A stretch of 51,805 bases of DNA from Microbacterium sp. 70-16 (GCF_001898315.1 NZ_MKTQ01000020.1:1-51805); one strand, 5' to 3'; numbered from the stretch's first letter, positions 15,653-25,472 are shown. Notes: generated by a model not told the origin, from the sequence alone. A program made the numbers and translations.

Positions 15653-15674
15653 CGGCGCCTCGCGCTCCGTCGCG

Positions 15675-16649
15675 TCACTGTCGCAGCGCGCCCTTCAGCA
15701 GCCAGTCCTCGAGCGCCCGGAACGCCGCCTGCCGCGGCGTCGGCGCCGACAGGAAGACATCGTGGATCGCACCGTCGATGCGCCGGATGCCCACGTTCGG
15801 CCCGAGCTTCGTCGCGGTGCGCGCGATGTCGTCGACCACGAGCACACTGTCGGTCTTCGTCATCTCGTCAGACCACTGCAAGGGCGTCGACGACCGCTCC
15901 GAGAGGATGACGAGCACGGGGCAGTCGATCTGCAGGCCGGCGGCGACGCGCGCGTGACCCGCGACGATCGCGCCGAGCCAGCCCGGGTGCGTCGGGAATC
16001 CTCGCTCGGGGCGCCAGCGCTCGGGGGCATCCGGCAGCGTGTCGAGCTCGCGCTGGGCACGCGTGTAGAACCCGAGGTCGACGACGGGGTGCGCGCCGAG
16101 CGGATCCCAGCGGGCGCGCGCGGCGATGAGCGGCGCCATCGCCTGGCGGCCGATCGCGCCCGTCTGCAGTTCGAGCCACGGGCTGTTCAACACGACCGCG
16201 GATGCCGTGTGCGGATGCCGCGCCGCCCACAGACTCAGCGTGAGTCCGCCCGTCGAATGCCCCAGCAGCACGAGCCGGCGCCCGCGTTCTTGCGTGCCCA
16301 TCGCGGCGAGCGCCGCGGCGATGTCGGCGTCATAGTCGTCGAGGTTCGCGACGTAGCCGGGCGTCTGCCCGTCACGCAGACTGCGCCCGTACTTGCGCAG
16401 ATCGAGTGCGTAGAAGCGCGCGCCGAGGCGGTTCCAGAAGGCGGCGACCTCGGTCTGGAAGAAGTAGTCCGACCACCCGTGCACGTACAGCACGTCGACG
16501 TCGCGCAGCGGCGCGGCCAGCGCAGACAGCCGGTGCGGCACGGCGCGCACGAGCGTCGCGGCGACCGGCCCCTCGGCATCCTGCCCCAGATCGAGGCTGA
16601 GCCGCTCGAAAGGGTGCCCCAGGATGTCGGCAGCCCACGCGTCGGTCAT
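15675..16649 (-). CDS. Alpha/beta hydrolase (lysophospholipase-like, S33 type)
   Basis: A 324-aa cytoplasmic alpha/beta hydrolase. The oxyanion region is YVHGWSDYFFQ, the nucleophile elbow GHSTGGL supplies Ser, and DGAIHDVF near the C-terminus supplies the His. Length and motifs match serine aminopeptidase/monoacylglycerol-lipase-like proteins and not MenH. ATG 16649 is chosen because upstream in-frame sequence includes the palindromic element at 16687-16769. It converges on the carboxypeptidase gene with 22 bp between. Confidence 0.8.
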   Translation of the reverse strand: MTDAWAADILGHPFERLSLDLGQDAEGPVAATLVRAVPHRLSALAAPLRDVDVLYVHGWSDYFFQTEVAAFWNRLGARFYALDLRKYGRSLRDGQTPGYVANLDDYDADIAAALAAMGTQERGRRLVLLGHSTGGLTLSLWAARHPHTASAVVLNSPWLELQTGAIGRQAMAPLIAARARWDPLGAHPVVDLGFYTRAQRELDTLPDAPERWRPERGFPTHPGWLGAIVAGHARVAAGLQIDCPVLVILSERSSTPLQWSDEMTKTDSVLVVDDIARTATKLGPNVGIRRIDGAIHDVFLSAPTPRQAAFRALEDWLLKGALRQ

Positions 16650-16686
16650 GCGGGTCAGCCTAGTTCGCCCTGCCGCTCGGGATCCC

Positions 16687-16769
16687 TGCAGTTCGGGAGG
16701 AGATTTCCGTTCGGGAGGATGGATGCCCCGAGAATCTCCTCCCGAAGCGAAATCTCCTCCCGAACTGCA
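16687..16769. repeat. Long nested palindrome, element A copy 1
   Basis: An 83-bp element: a 21-bp perfect outer arm (16687-16707 with 16749-16769), then CG/GC, then a 10-bp inner arm TTCGGGAGGA/TCCTCCCGAA around an AT-richer loop. Outer and inner arms share TTCGGGAGGA. A near copy with the same architecture lies at 31174-31255 inside a coding sequence. Here it is intergenic between fprA and the hydrolase and may also act as an mRNA 3' hairpin. Confidence 0.85.
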
Positions 16770-16809
16770 CCCCGAAGCGCGGGCTGGGAACGCGCGCGGG
16801 AGCGCGCCC

Positions 16810-18180
16810 CTACTCCCCGCGCGAGACGCGCAGCATCTCGTCGCGGTCGACGACCTTGATGCGGGCACGGTCATGCGGGGCGCCGAGGGCGATCTCGTGC
16901 GCGTCGAGGCGGTGCCAGCCTTCGAGGTCGGTCCAGGCGACGCCGCGGGATGCCAGCAGCGCCGGGATCGCCTCGGGCGACGGATCTTCGGGCGACCACC
17001 ACGAGCCCTGATCGTTGATCAGGTGGCTGATGGTCTCCATGGCATCCGACTTGGTGTGGCCGATCAGGCCGACCGGTCCACGCTTGATCCAGCCGGTCGC
17101 GTACACACCGGGAACCCGCTCGTTCGAGTCCTTGTGTAGCACCTGACCCTCATGGTTGGGGATGACGCCGTGCTTCTTGTCGAACGGCACGCCCGGCAGC
17201 GGCGAACCGAAGTAGCCGACCGCCCGGTACAGCTGCTGCAGCGGCACCTCGCGCAGTTCGCCCGTGCCGACGACGCCGCCCTCTCCGTCGGGCTGCGTGC
17301 GCTCGTAGACGAGCGCACTGACGCGGCCGTCCTCGGTCTTCAGCTCGACGGGCTTGGCCCAGAAGTGCAGGTGCAGACGACGGGATGCCTCGCCGCCGGC
17401 GTTGTTCGCACTCGGCCGCTGGCGCCACGACTGCAGCACGCGGTCGATGACCATGACCTGCTTGTTCGACGCGATCGCGTCACGCGACGCCTCGTCGTAG
17501 TCGAAGTCCTCGTCGTAGACGACCATGTCGACGTCGCGCAGCTCGCCGAGCTCGCGCAGCTCGAGCGGCGTGAACTTCACCTGGGCCGGGCCACGGCGTC
17601 CGAAGACGTGCACGTCGGTGATCTGTGAGGCCTCGAGCCCGGCCTGCACGTTCGCGGGGATCTCGGTGACGAGCAGATCCTCGGCGTGCTTGGCGAGCAT
17701 GCGGGCGACGTCGAGCGCGACGTTGCCGACGCCGACGACACCGACGGATGCCGCGTCGAGCGGCCACTCACGGGGGAAGTCGGGATGCCCGTCGTACCAG
17801 CTGACGAAATCGGCGGCGCCGTAGGAGCCGGCCGCGTCGATGCCGGGGATGTCGAGCTCGGCATCGCGCACCGCACCGGTCGCGAAGATGACCGCGTTGT
17901 AGTGCCGCTTGAGGTCGTCGAGGGTGAGGTCCTCGCCGAAGCGGACGCCGCCGAAGATGCGGATGTCACCGCGGTCGAGCACATCGCGCAGGGCCGTGAT
18001 GATGCCCTTGATGCGCGGGTGGTCGGGCGCGACGCCGTAGCGGACGAGCCCGTAGGGTGCGGGCAGGTGGTCGAACAGGTCGATCGCGACGTTGAACTGA
18101 CGCTCGGCCTTGAGCAGGATGTCCGCGGCGTAGATGCCGGCGGGGCCTGCGCCGACGATGGCCAGCCTGAGCTTGGTCAT
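16810..18180 (-). CDS. fprA: Ferredoxin-NADP reductase, adrenodoxin-reductase type
   Basis: A 456-aa FAD flavoprotein of the FprA/adrenodoxin reductase family, of usual length. The FAD-binding motif GAGPAGIYAADIL is at residue 10, with PYGLVRYGVAPDHP, the NADP motif GVGNVALDVARML near 155, and ATGWIKRGPVGLIGHTKSDA near 375. It transfers electrons between NADPH and ferredoxins in the cytosol. It lies downstream of, and in the same direction as, the polyprenyl synthase and menG but 64 bp apart, so it probably has its own promoter. Confidence 0.95.
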   Translation of the reverse strand: MTKLRLAIVGAGPAGIYAADILLKAERQFNVAIDLFDHLPAPYGLVRYGVAPDHPRIKGIITALRDVLDRGDIRIFGGVRFGEDLTLDDLKRHYNAVIFATGAVRDAELDIPGIDAAGSYGAADFVSWYDGHPDFPREWPLDAASVGVVGVGNVALDVARMLAKHAEDLLVTEIPANVQAGLEASQITDVHVFGRRGPAQVKFTPLELRELGELRDVDMVVYDEDFDYDEASRDAIASNKQVMVIDRVLQSWRQRPSANNAGGEASRRLHLHFWAKPVELKTEDGRVSALVYERTQPDGEGGVVGTGELREVPLQQLYRAVGYFGSPLPGVPFDKKHGVIPNHEGQVLHKDSNERVPGVYATGWIKRGPVGLIGHTKSDAMETISHLINDQGSWWSPEDPSPEAIPALLASRGVAWTDLEGWHRLDAHEIALGAPHDRARIKVVDRDEMLRVSRGE

Positions 18181-18243
18181 GAGGGTTCCTTCGATTCAGT
18201 CGATGGGCCTGCACGGCCCGGGTAACGCGAACGTGAGCGCGCC

Positions 18244-19305
18244 TCAGCTGGAGCGGTCGACGATGACGTGCGACAGCCGCACGAGCGCGTCGTGGACGAC
18301 GCCATCCGGGAGCGGATCGATGGCCGCGACCGCGGCATCCGCCCATTCGTACGCCTGCCTGCGGGTCTGTTCCGTCACGTCGTGGTCGCGCAGCTGCGCC
18401 ATCGCGCCGTCGAGGATCGCCGGGTCGGCGCCGTCGGCGATGCGCGCGACGCCGTCGTCGATGGCGGCCTTCAGGCCCTGCGACGCGGCGTCGGACTCGC
18501 GGCCGAGCAGCAGGTACGGCATCGTCGGAACACCCGCCCGCAGGTCGGTGCCCGGAACCTTGCCGGTCTCGGCGGCATCCGCCGACAGGTCGATGACGTC
18601 GTCGAGCAGCTGGAACGCGATGCCGACCTTCTCGCCGTACTCGAGCACGGGCTGGACGTACTCGTCCGGGGCATCCGAGAACAGCACTCCGGCCTGAGCG
18701 GATGCCGCGATCAGCGACCCGGTCTTGTCGGCGAGCACCTGCAGGTAGAACTCCACGGGGTCATCGCCGGCCTGCGCGCCGACCGTCTCGTGCATCTGCC
18801 CGAGCACGAGCCGCTCGAACGTGTCGGCCTGCAGGCGGATGGCCCGCTCGCCGATCTGCGCCATGAGCTGGCTCGCGCGGGAGAACAGCAGATCGCCCGT
18901 GAGGATCGCGACGTTGTTGCCCCACACCGCGTGGGCGCTGGGCACGCCACGGCGCACGTCGGCGCCATCCATGACGTCGTCGTGGTAGAGCGATCCGAGG
19001 TGGGTCATCTCCAGCGCGGTCGCGCCCGCGATGACGTGATCGGTGATGCCGCGGCCGAGCTGAGCGGTCAGCAGCGTCAGCATGGGGCGCACGCGCTTGC
19101 CGCCGGCCTCGTAGAGATATCGGGTGGTCGCGTCGGCGAGGGCGTCAGTGACCTTCAGCTCGCGAGCGAGCGACTGCTCGACCGTGTCGAGGCCGTCCTC
19201 CACGATGCCCAGCAGCTTGCGCAGGCGAGGGCCGGCGAGCACGCGCTCGGTCAGACCCAGTTGGGCCGAGAGGCGCGCGCCGGAGGCAGGGAGGCTCGCA
19301 GTCAC
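18244..19305 (-). CDS. Polyprenyl diphosphate synthase (menaquinone side chain)
   Basis: A 353-aa trans-isoprenyl diphosphate synthase. The first Asp-rich motif is HDDVMD (in HLGSLYHDDVMDGADVRRG) and the second is LLDDVIDLSAD; GGKRVRP binds the allylic substrate. It elongates farnesyl or geranylgeranyl diphosphate with IPP. Its place directly after menG points to making the menaquinone tail, so a hepta- to nonaprenyl product is likely. It starts about 40 bp after the menG stop. Confidence 0.92.
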   Translation of the reverse strand: MTASLPASGARLSAQLGLTERVLAGPRLRKLLGIVEDGLDTVEQSLARELKVTDALADATTRYLYEAGGKRVRPMLTLLTAQLGRGITDHVIAGATALEMTHLGSLYHDDVMDGADVRRGVPSAHAVWGNNVAILTGDLLFSRASQLMAQIGERAIRLQADTFERLVLGQMHETVGAQAGDDPVEFYLQVLADKTGSLIAASAQAGVLFSDAPDEYVQPVLEYGEKVGIAFQLLDDVIDLSADAAETGKVPGTDLRAGVPTMPYLLLGRESDAASQGLKAAIDDGVARIADGADPAILDGAMAQLRDHDVTEQTRRQAYEWADAAVAAIDPLPDGVVHDALVRLSHVIVDRSS

Positions 19306-19346
19306 CGTTCCAGCCTACCGTCGTTGCCCGGTCTTCCCCTCGCGGG

Positions 19347-20060
19347 TCAGGCGTGGGGTTTGGTCGCGCGGTGCAGAGCGACGATGCCGAACGTGAGGTT
19401 GCGGTGGGCCACGTCGGTCCAGCCCGCACCGCGGATCCACGACGACAACGTCACCTGGTCGGGCCAGTCGCGGATCGACTCGTTGAGGTAGTCGTACGCA
19501 TCGGCGTTGCTCGAGACGGTCTTCGCGACGATCGGCAGCACGCGGTTGTTGTAGAAGCCGTACAGGCCCGCGAAAGCGGCGTTCTGCGGGTGCGAGAACT
19601 CGCAGATCACGAGCCGTCCGCCCGGAGCGGTGACCCGCAGCATCTCCCCCAGAGCCTTCTTCGGGTCGTTGACGTTGCGCAGCCCGAACGAGATCGTGAC
19701 GGCGTCGAACGCGTTGTCGTCGAACGGCAGCGCCGTGGCATCCGCCTCGACGAACGACAGGTTCGCGACGTCACCATGCCGGCGGCGACCCTCCGCGATC
19801 ATGCCAGGCGAGAAGTCACCCGCGACCACCTCGGCGCCGCTGCGCGCGAGCGACACCGAACTCGCGCCGGTGCCGGCAGCGAGGTCGAGGATCCGCTGAC
19901 CCGCCTTGGGCGCGACGGCGCGGGTCGTCACGATGCGCCACAGTTTGTCTTGACCGAGGCTCAGCACCGTGTTGGTGCGGTCGTAGCCGGCAGCGACCTC
20001 GTCGAACATGCCGCTGACGCGGGAAGGGTCTTTGCCGAGGTCGGCGCGGTGCTCAGTCAC
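19347..20060 (-). CDS. menG: Demethylmenaquinone methyltransferase MenG/UbiE
   Basis: A 237-aa class I SAM methyltransferase. The SAM loop is [15 protein letters not shown], with UbiE signatures [18 protein letters not shown] at the N-terminus and [23 protein letters not shown] in the middle. It methylates demethylmenaquinone, the last step of menaquinone synthesis. ATG 20060 overlaps the upstream DUF402 stop by four bases. Confidence 0.95.
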   Translation of the reverse strand: MTEHRADLGKDPSRVSGMFDEVAAGYDRTNTVLSLGQDKLWRIVTTRAVAPKAGQRILDLAAGTGASSVSLARSGAEVVAGDFSPGMIAEGRRRHGDVANLSFVEADATALPFDDNAFDAVTISFGLRNVNDPKKALGEMLRVTAPGGRLVICEFSHPQNAAFAGLYGFYNNRVLPIVAKTVSSNADAYDYLNESIRDWPDQVTLSSWIRGAGWTDVAHRNLTFGIVALHRATKPHA

Positions 20061-20641
20061 TCCTCGATCCTAGGCGCGGGGCCGGATGCCGGAGCAAGGC
20101 GGTCAAGCTCGGCGAGCCAGCGCGCCGCGGTCGCGCCGTCGTACGGAGCGCGCTCAGCGGTCACCTCGCGCTCGAGGTCGATCGCGACCTGCTCGAGCCG
20201 GGCGACGATGTCGGCCGGGTAGCCGTACTGCACGCGGTGCTCGTCCCACTCGTCGCGGTCGTCGATGAAGATGCCGCGCCCGTCGAGGGCGTGGACGACG
20301 TCGAGATCCATGTCGATGCCGACAGGTTCGGGGCCGTGCTCACCGGCATCCCACCGCACGTACCACGCGACGTCGATGTAGATCGCGATGCGCGGATGCG
20401 CCGCGTTGATCGTCGCGGCGTACTCGCCGCTCGGCGGCAGCAGCGTCACGCTGTCGCCCAGCACGTCGAAGGCGAGGCCCGGCCGCGCGCTGTGCCAGCC
20501 GTCACGCTGACCGACCCAATCGCCCCACTGATCGCTGCCCAAGAACACGCAGTCGTGCACCCAGTGCGGACTGCCGTCCCACTTGCGCCAACGGAACTTC
20601 AGCCGGGTGCCCGGTACGGGCAGGTCGGGGCGTGCGGTCAC
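20057..20641 (-). CDS. DUF402-domain protein
   Basis: A 194-aa protein with the DUF402 pattern: [23 protein letters not shown] at the N-terminus and the acidic centre [48 protein letters not shown], whose Asp residues could bind Mg2+. Some DUF402 relatives are nucleoside diphosphatases; activity here is unknown. It overlaps menG by four bases and is divergent from menF. Confidence 0.8.
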   Translation of the reverse strand: MTARPDLPVPGTRLKFRWRKWDGSPHWVHDCVFLGSDQWGDWVGQRDGWHSARPGLAFDVLGDSVTLLPPSGEYAATINAAHPRIAIYIDVAWYVRWDAGEHGPEPVGIDMDLDVVHALDGRGIFIDDRDEWDEHRVQYGYPADIVARLEQVAIDLEREVTAERAPYDGATAARWLAELDRLAPASGPAPRIEE

Positions 20642-20670
20642 GGACGCGAGCCTACGCGGACCGAGCGGAT

Positions 20671-20676
20671 TAGGCT
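20671..20676 (+). promoter_or_regulatory. -10 box of leaderless menF
   Basis: TAGGCT lies six bases before the GTG start at 20683, and no ribosome binding site is present. Confidence 0.5.
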
Positions 20677-20682
20677 GACAGC

Positions 20683-21945
20683 GTGAGTGTCACCGCGCCT
20701 AGCCCTGCCCGGCTGCGCGTCCTGACCCGCGAGATCGCGCCGCTCGGCGACCTGCTCGAGTACGCCGACCCGCGCAATCCGCTCGTCTGGGCGCGGCGCG
20801 GCGCGTGGCTCGTGGGCGTCGGCGACGCGCTGACCCTGACGGCGTCGGCGGCGGATGCCGCAGACCTGTCGGCACGCTGGCGCGCGGTGGCCGCCGCGGC
20901 CGAGGTCGACGATCCCGTCGAGGAACCGGGCTCGGGCCTGGTCGCGTTCGGGGCGCTGCCCTTCGACCCGCGTTCGGCCGCGACGGCGGTGCTGACGGTG
21001 CCCCGCCTGACGATCGGGCGGCGCGGCGACCGCTGCTGGGCGACATGGGTGCTGCCGGATGCCGGCGAACCCGAGCCCTCTGAACCCGAGGCGATCGGGT
21101 TCGGCCCGCACTGGTCAGCCGCGGTCGGCCCCGGCGCGCTCGGACCGGAGGGCTACCAGGATGCCGTGCGCGCGGGCCTTGCCGCGATCGCCGCCGGCGA
21201 CGTGAGCAAGGTCGTCCTCGCCCGCGACCTGGTCGGCACCGTGCCACCCGGCGCCGACCTGCGGCGCCTCGTGCGCGCGCTCGCCTCGGGCTACCCCGAC
21301 ACGTGGGTCTACGCCGTCGACGGTCTCATCGGCGCGAGTCCCGAAACCCTCGTCACCGTCACAGGTGGCACGGTCACCGCGCGTGTGCTGGCGGGCACCG
21401 TCGCGCGTGGCGCCGACCCCGACACCGACCGCGAGGCCGCGCTGGGCCTGGCATCCAGCGCGAAGGACCTCGCCGAACACGGTTACGCCGTCCGCAGTCT
21501 CGTCGACGCGCTGACCCCGTACACGTCGGCCCTCGCCGCCAGTGAGCAGCCGTTCACCCTCGCGCTGCCCAACGTGTGGCACCTCGCGACCGACGTCGAG
21601 GCGGCGACCACCGCCGAGACCTCGGCGCTCGATCTCGTGCACGTGCTGCACCCCACGGCCGCGGTGGCGGGCACCCCGACGGAGGCCGCGCTCGACGCGA
21701 TCGCGCGCATCGAGCCGTTCGACCGCGGCCGCTACGCGGGCCCGGTCGGCTGGATCGACGGCCGCGGCGACGGCGAGTGGGCGATCGCGCTGCGCGGCGC
21801 GCAGTTCGATGTGGATGCCGCGGATGCCGAGGGCATCCCGTTCACAGCGCACGCCGGTGCCGGCATCGTCGCGGGCAGTGATCCCGAGGCGGAGCTGCTC
21901 GAGACCCGCGTCAAGTTCCGCCCGGTGGTAGACGCCCTCGCGTAA
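20683..21945 (+). CDS. menF: Isochorismate synthase MenF
   Basis: A 420-aa chorismate-binding enzyme converting chorismate to isochorismate, the entry step to menaquinone. The C-terminal domain has SKVVLARDL, SPETLVTVTGGTVTARVLAGT, LHPTAAVAGTP and IEPFDRGRYAGPVGWIDGRGDGEWAIALRG, where the Glu-rich positions bind Mg2+. GTG 20683 appears leaderless. It converges on the PPK2 gene with only three bases between stops and no visible terminator. Confidence 0.93.
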   Translation: MSVTAPSPARLRVLTREIAPLGDLLEYADPRNPLVWARRGAWLVGVGDALTLTASAADAADLSARWRAVAAAAEVDDPVEEPGSGLVAFGALPFDPRSAATAVLTVPRLTIGRRGDRCWATWVLPDAGEPEPSEPEAIGFGPHWSAAVGPGALGPEGYQDAVRAGLAAIAAGDVSKVVLARDLVGTVPPGADLRRLVRALASGYPDTWVYAVDGLIGASPETLVTVTGGTVTARVLAGTVARGADPDTDREAALGLASSAKDLAEHGYAVRSLVDALTPYTSALAASEQPFTLALPNVWHLATDVEAATTAETSALDLVHVLHPTAAVAGTPTEAALDAIARIEPFDRGRYAGPVGWIDGRGDGEWAIALRGAQFDVDAADAEGIPFTAHAGAGIVAGSDPEAELLETRVKFRPVVDALA

Positions 21946-21948
21946 GTC

Positions 21949-22812
21949 TCAGGTCGCGGCGAGGCGGGCCTTCTCGGCCTCGACGTCGAAGTCGGCGGCG
22001 GGCCACTGCGGGTCGATCTCTTCGAGGGCCTCGAGCAGCAGCGCCTGCACCGCGAGCCGCGCGTACCACTTCGCGTTCGCGGGCACGACGTACCACGGCG
22101 CGTTCGGCGTCGACGTGCGCTCGAAGACGGTCTGATAGGCATCCATGTACGCGGGCCACAGCTGCCGCTCGTCGACGTCGCCGGGGTTGTACTTCCAGTG
22201 CTTGTCGGGGCGGTCGAGACGCTCCATCAGCCGCGCCTTCTGCTCGTCCGACGAGATGTGCAGCATGACCTTGACGATGCGGGTGCCGGCATCGGTCAGC
22301 CGCTTCTCGAAGTCGACGATCGCGCCGTAGCGCCGCTCGATCTCCTCAGGCGACGCGAGCTCGCGCACCCGCCCGATCAGGACGTCCTCGTAGTGCGAGC
22401 GGTCGAAGACGCCGATGTACCCCGGCCGCGGCACCTCTTTCTCGATGCGCCACAGGAAGTCGTGCGCGCGCTCTTCGGCGCTCGGTGCCTTGAACGCCTT
22501 CAACTGCACGCCCTGCGGATCGACGGCGCCGATCACGTGTCGGACGATCCCGCCTTTGCCTGCCGAGTCCATCGCCTGCAGCACGAGCAGCACGGCGGGG
22601 CTGTCGTCGACGACGCGACTCTGCGCGAACAGGCGCTCCTGCAGTTCGTCGAGCTCTTCGACACCGGCGTCGAGGTCGCCCTTGCCATCCTTCTTGCCGC
22701 CGTCGTAGCCGGGTGTGGCGTCGGGATCGACGTCGGCGAGGCGGAACCCCTCCCCCACGCGCAGCAGTTCGGAGGGCTCGCCCGTCCATTCGGTCTGGCT
22801 CTTCGCGGTCAT
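21949..22812 (-). CDS. PPK2-family polyphosphate kinase/phosphotransferase
   Basis: A 287-aa PPK2 protein. Walker A-like QAMDSAGKGG, Walker B-like GVFDRSHYEDVLIGRVREL and the lid region RLDRPDKHWKYNPGDVDERQLW are all present. Such enzymes move phosphate between polyphosphate and nucleotides (AMP/ADP or GDP); the subclass cannot be fixed by eye. ATG 22812 begins MTAKSQTEW; longer in-frame sequence is antisense to menD. Confidence 0.92.
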   Translation of the reverse strand: MTAKSQTEWTGEPSELLRVGEGFRLADVDPDATPGYDGGKKDGKGDLDAGVEELDELQERLFAQSRVVDDSPAVLLVLQAMDSAGKGGIVRHVIGAVDPQGVQLKAFKAPSAEERAHDFLWRIEKEVPRPGYIGVFDRSHYEDVLIGRVRELASPEEIERRYGAIVDFEKRLTDAGTRIVKVMLHISSDEQKARLMERLDRPDKHWKYNPGDVDERQLWPAYMDAYQTVFERTSTPNAPWYVVPANAKWYARLAVQALLLEALEEIDPQWPAADFDVEAEKARLAAT

Positions 22813-22861
22813 CCTGTCATCTTGGCGGATGCCACGGACGTTCGGTAGCGCCGCGCGACGC

Positions 22862-24664
22862 TCACCGGTCGAGCAGCACCTCGACGATCTGACGCCCGCT
22901 GACGGCCGAAGTGAGTGCCTGATCGAGCTCGGTGCGCGTCGTCGCGCGGACGTACTCCCAGCCGTAGGCGGCGGCGAGCTGTGCGATGTCGACGTCCTGC
23001 GGCGTGTACTGCACGCGATCCATCGCGGCGGCGCCGGCCGTCTGCGCGACCTCGAGTCCGTCGAAGATCGTGCCGCCGCCGTCATTGCCGACGACGACCT
23101 GGATCCTCGGTGCAGGCTCGGCGGCGGGCAGCAGCAGCGCACCGACGTCGTGCAGCAGCGCGAGGTCACCGATCAGCACGCGCGTGACGCCCGGCGCACC
23201 GTTCGCCTGGCTTGTCAACGCGATGCCCACGCCGGTCGCGATCGTCCCGTCGATGCCCGCGAGCCCGCGGTTGGCGTGCACGGGCACCTTCTTGCCGCCG
23301 AGTAGCTGGTCGGCGACGCGCACGAGCCGCGACGAGGCGAACAGCAGTCGGTCGTGCGGCCAGGTCGCCCGCCAGACGGCGTCGACGAGCATCGCGCGGT
23401 CGATGCGGGCCCGCGCGACCTCGAGCTCTGCGGCGATCGCGCCGAGGCGCTGTGCCGGCACGGCCGACGCGAGCCCTTCGGCATCCGGTGCCGCGGGCGC
23501 GAGATCGACGGATGCCGCGCGCGAGGCGCGCATCCACGCCCCGAACCAGTCGCGGTCGAGATCGCCAACGGCGGCGACGACGGCGTCGACGGCGGTCGTC
23601 GCGCCGTTGAGGTTGAGCGGCTCTCCCGGCCCGCGGACGGCGAACACCTCGACGTCTTCGCGCGACAGCAACGCCGTGACCTCGCGGCTGAGGGTCGGAT
23701 GCCCGAACACGATCGCGCGCTCGATGCGCCCGCCGAGCTCGGGGTCAGCGAGCAGTCCGCGATATCCGTGCACGAGGTTGCGGCCGTAGCGCGCGCCCGA
23801 CACGATCTCGGCGACGAGCGGCCAGCCGCCCGCGTGGGCGAGCGCTTCGGCGGCGCCGGAGGCATCCGCCCCCGCCACCACGACCGTCCGCGGCCCGCGC
23901 TCGAGCACATGCGGGTCGAGCTCGGGATCGGTCGGCACGTTCGACTCGCCGATGCCGCCGCCGCCCTGATACAGCGCGCCGGAGGGCTCGGGCGCGGGGA
24001 TGTCTTCGGCGGGTGCGTCGTCGGGGCCGGGGCCTGTATGCACGAGCTGCACGGTCGGCTCGCCGAGCCACCGCGGCAGTGCACCCGCGAGCGGCTCGCG
24101 CAGCGGCAGGTTCAGATGCACCGGCCCTGCCTGCCTGGTGCCCGCGCCGAGCGCCGCTTCGACCGCCTCTTCCGCAACCCGGCGCAGCATCGCCGACTGC
24201 TCACCCGATCCGTCCGGGTCGACGACCTCGGGAACGGGCAGGTCGGCCTCGAGCCGCATGCTGGGCGCGAACAGCCCCGGCTGCCGCGTGGTCTGGTTCG
24301 CGCCGACGCCGCGCAGTTCGGGCGGCCGGTCGGCGGTCAGCAGCAGCATCGGGATGCCCGCGTGGTGCGCCTCCAGCGCCGCCGGCAGCAGGTTGGCGAC
24401 GGCGGTGCCCGACGTGCAGATCACGGCGGCGGGCATGCGACTCTCGCGCCCGATGCCGAGCGCCGTGAAGCCGGCGACCCGCTCGTCGATGCGCACGTGC
24501 ACGGATGCCGATCCCCGCGCCTCGAGCTCGGCGGCGACGAGCGCGAGCGCTTGCGAGCGCGACCCGGGGCTGACCACCAGGTGGCGCACGCCGAGCTCGA
24601 CGAGGCGGCCGAGCAGGGCGGCCGCGGCATCCGTCGCGGGAGCCGAGTCGTGCGCGTGGGTCAT
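22862..24664 (-). CDS. menD: SEPHCHC synthase MenD
   Basis: A 600-aa ThDP enzyme that condenses isochorismate and 2-oxoglutarate to SEPHCHC. The N-terminal domain has VSPGSRSQALAL and ICTSGTAVANLLPAALEAHHAGIP; the C-terminal ThDP domain has ANRGLAGIDGTIATGVGIA and VGNDGGGTIFD. ATG 24664 (MTHAHDS) is preferred; it begins one base beyond the stop of the upstream PLDc_N gene. A loop of about 40 residues around residues 220-260 is Gly/Pro-rich. Confidence 0.93.
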   Translation of the reverse strand: MTHAHDSAPATDAAAALLGRLVELGVRHLVVSPGSRSQALALVAAELEARGSASVHVRIDERVAGFTALGIGRESRMPAAVICTSGTAVANLLPAALEAHHAGIPMLLLTADRPPELRGVGANQTTRQPGLFAPSMRLEADLPVPEVVDPDGSGEQSAMLRRVAEEAVEAALGAGTRQAGPVHLNLPLREPLAGALPRWLGEPTVQLVHTGPGPDDAPAEDIPAPEPSGALYQGGGGIGESNVPTDPELDPHVLERGPRTVVVAGADASGAAEALAHAGGWPLVAEIVSGARYGRNLVHGYRGLLADPELGGRIERAIVFGHPTLSREVTALLSREDVEVFAVRGPGEPLNLNGATTAVDAVVAAVGDLDRDWFGAWMRASRAASVDLAPAAPDAEGLASAVPAQRLGAIAAELEVARARIDRAMLVDAVWRATWPHDRLLFASSRLVRVADQLLGGKKVPVHANRGLAGIDGTIATGVGIALTSQANGAPGVTRVLIGDLALLHDVGALLLPAAEPAPRIQVVVGNDGGGTIFDGLEVAQTAGAAAMDRVQYTPQDVDIAQLAAAYGWEYVRATTRTELDQALTSAVSGRQIVEVLLDR

Positions 24665-24665
24665 G

Positions 24666-25100
24666 TCAGCCGAGGGATCCGCGCGGGCCGTGCGCCTGGC
24701 CGTCACCCTCGTCGTCAGGTGAGGGCTTGGCCTGGCTGGTGCCGGGGGCATCGCTTGCGGAGCCGCCCGGGGCATCCGGATCGTCGTCTTCCGCATCGAG
24801 GGCAGCCAGCTCTGCCTCGAGACGGCGGATGCGCTCGTCCTGATCGCTGATCGAGCCGATGCTGCCGAGGAAGGCCGGGTCGTCGTCGGGCGCGCGGAAC
24901 TCGGGCTGCGGACGCACTCGGCCGCGCCCCACGATGAACCACAGGATGCCCCCGACGACCGGCAGCAGGATCACGATGAGCAGCCACACGGGCTTGTTCA
25001 CGCCGCGATGGCGGGTCGGCGGCAAGAGCGCACAGTCGACGATGCTGTAGACCCAGAACGCGATCAGCAGCAGCACCGCCGGAAGGAGAATGCGCACCAC
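24666..25100 (-). CDS. PLDc_N-domain membrane protein
   Basis: A 144-aa protein with two N-terminal transmembrane helices in the PLDc_N arrangement (LLPAVLLLIAFWVYSIVDCALLP and KPVWLLIVILLPVVGGILWFIVGRGR) and a charged C-terminal tail (ERIRRLEAELAALDAEDDD). The function of stand-alone PLDc_N proteins is unknown. It precedes menD in the same direction with abutting ends, so co-transcription is likely. Confidence 0.85.
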   Translation of the reverse strand: MVRILLPAVLLLIAFWVYSIVDCALLPPTRHRGVNKPVWLLIVILLPVVGGILWFIVGRGRVRPQPEFRAPDDDPAFLGSIGSISDQDERIRRLEAELAALDAEDDDPDAPGGSASDAPGTSQAKPSPDDEGDGQAHGPRGSLG

Positions 25101-25169
25101 CCTTCCATCCTAGGCGCGTGCGCCCTGCCGCGGCCGCGGTGTGGCGGCCGGGCGGCACGGGCGCGCGCG

Positions 25170-25175
25170 TAAACT
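25170..25175 (+). promoter_or_regulatory. -10 box of leaderless DUF4229 gene
   Basis: TAAACT ends six bases before the ATG at 25182, with no ribosome binding site between. Confidence 0.5.
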
Positions 25176-25181
25176 GGGACC

Positions 25182-25436
25182 ATGCGTGCTCGCTCGGCCC
25201 TCGTCTACACGGTGTTGCGACTGGCGGCCTTCCTCGTGCCGTTCGGGATCATGATGCTGATCCCGATCCTGCGTGAGTACTACTGGCTGTCGGCGATCTT
25301 CGCCGCGCTCATCGGCCTGAGCTTGTCGATGCTGTTCCTGCGCCGCCCGCTCGATGACCTGACCGCCGACCTCGCGGCGCGCAAGCCGAAGCGGCCCACC
25401 GACGAGCAGATCGAGGATGCCACGACCGACGAGTGA
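25182..25436 (+). CDS. DUF4229-type small membrane protein
   Basis: An 84-aa protein with two transmembrane helices (YTVLRLAAFLVPFGIMMLI and YWLSAIFAALIGLSLSMLFL) followed by RRPLDDLTADLAARK and an acidic tail. This matches the actinobacterial DUF4229 pattern, which is frequently found near menaquinone genes. It lies alone on the plus strand between two minus-strand men segments. Confidence 0.8.
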   Translation: MRARSALVYTVLRLAAFLVPFGIMMLIPILREYYWLSAIFAALIGLSLSMLFLRRPLDDLTADLAARKPKRPTDEQIEDATTDE

Positions 25437-25472
25437 TCGTCAGCCGGCCTCAGCCGCGGCATCCCGTCGAGC

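Noticed and set aside
16735..16874. Upstream extension of the alpha/beta hydrolase by 75 residues
   Set aside because: The added residues come from the palindromic element and the end of fprA; the compact start at 16649 fits the family.
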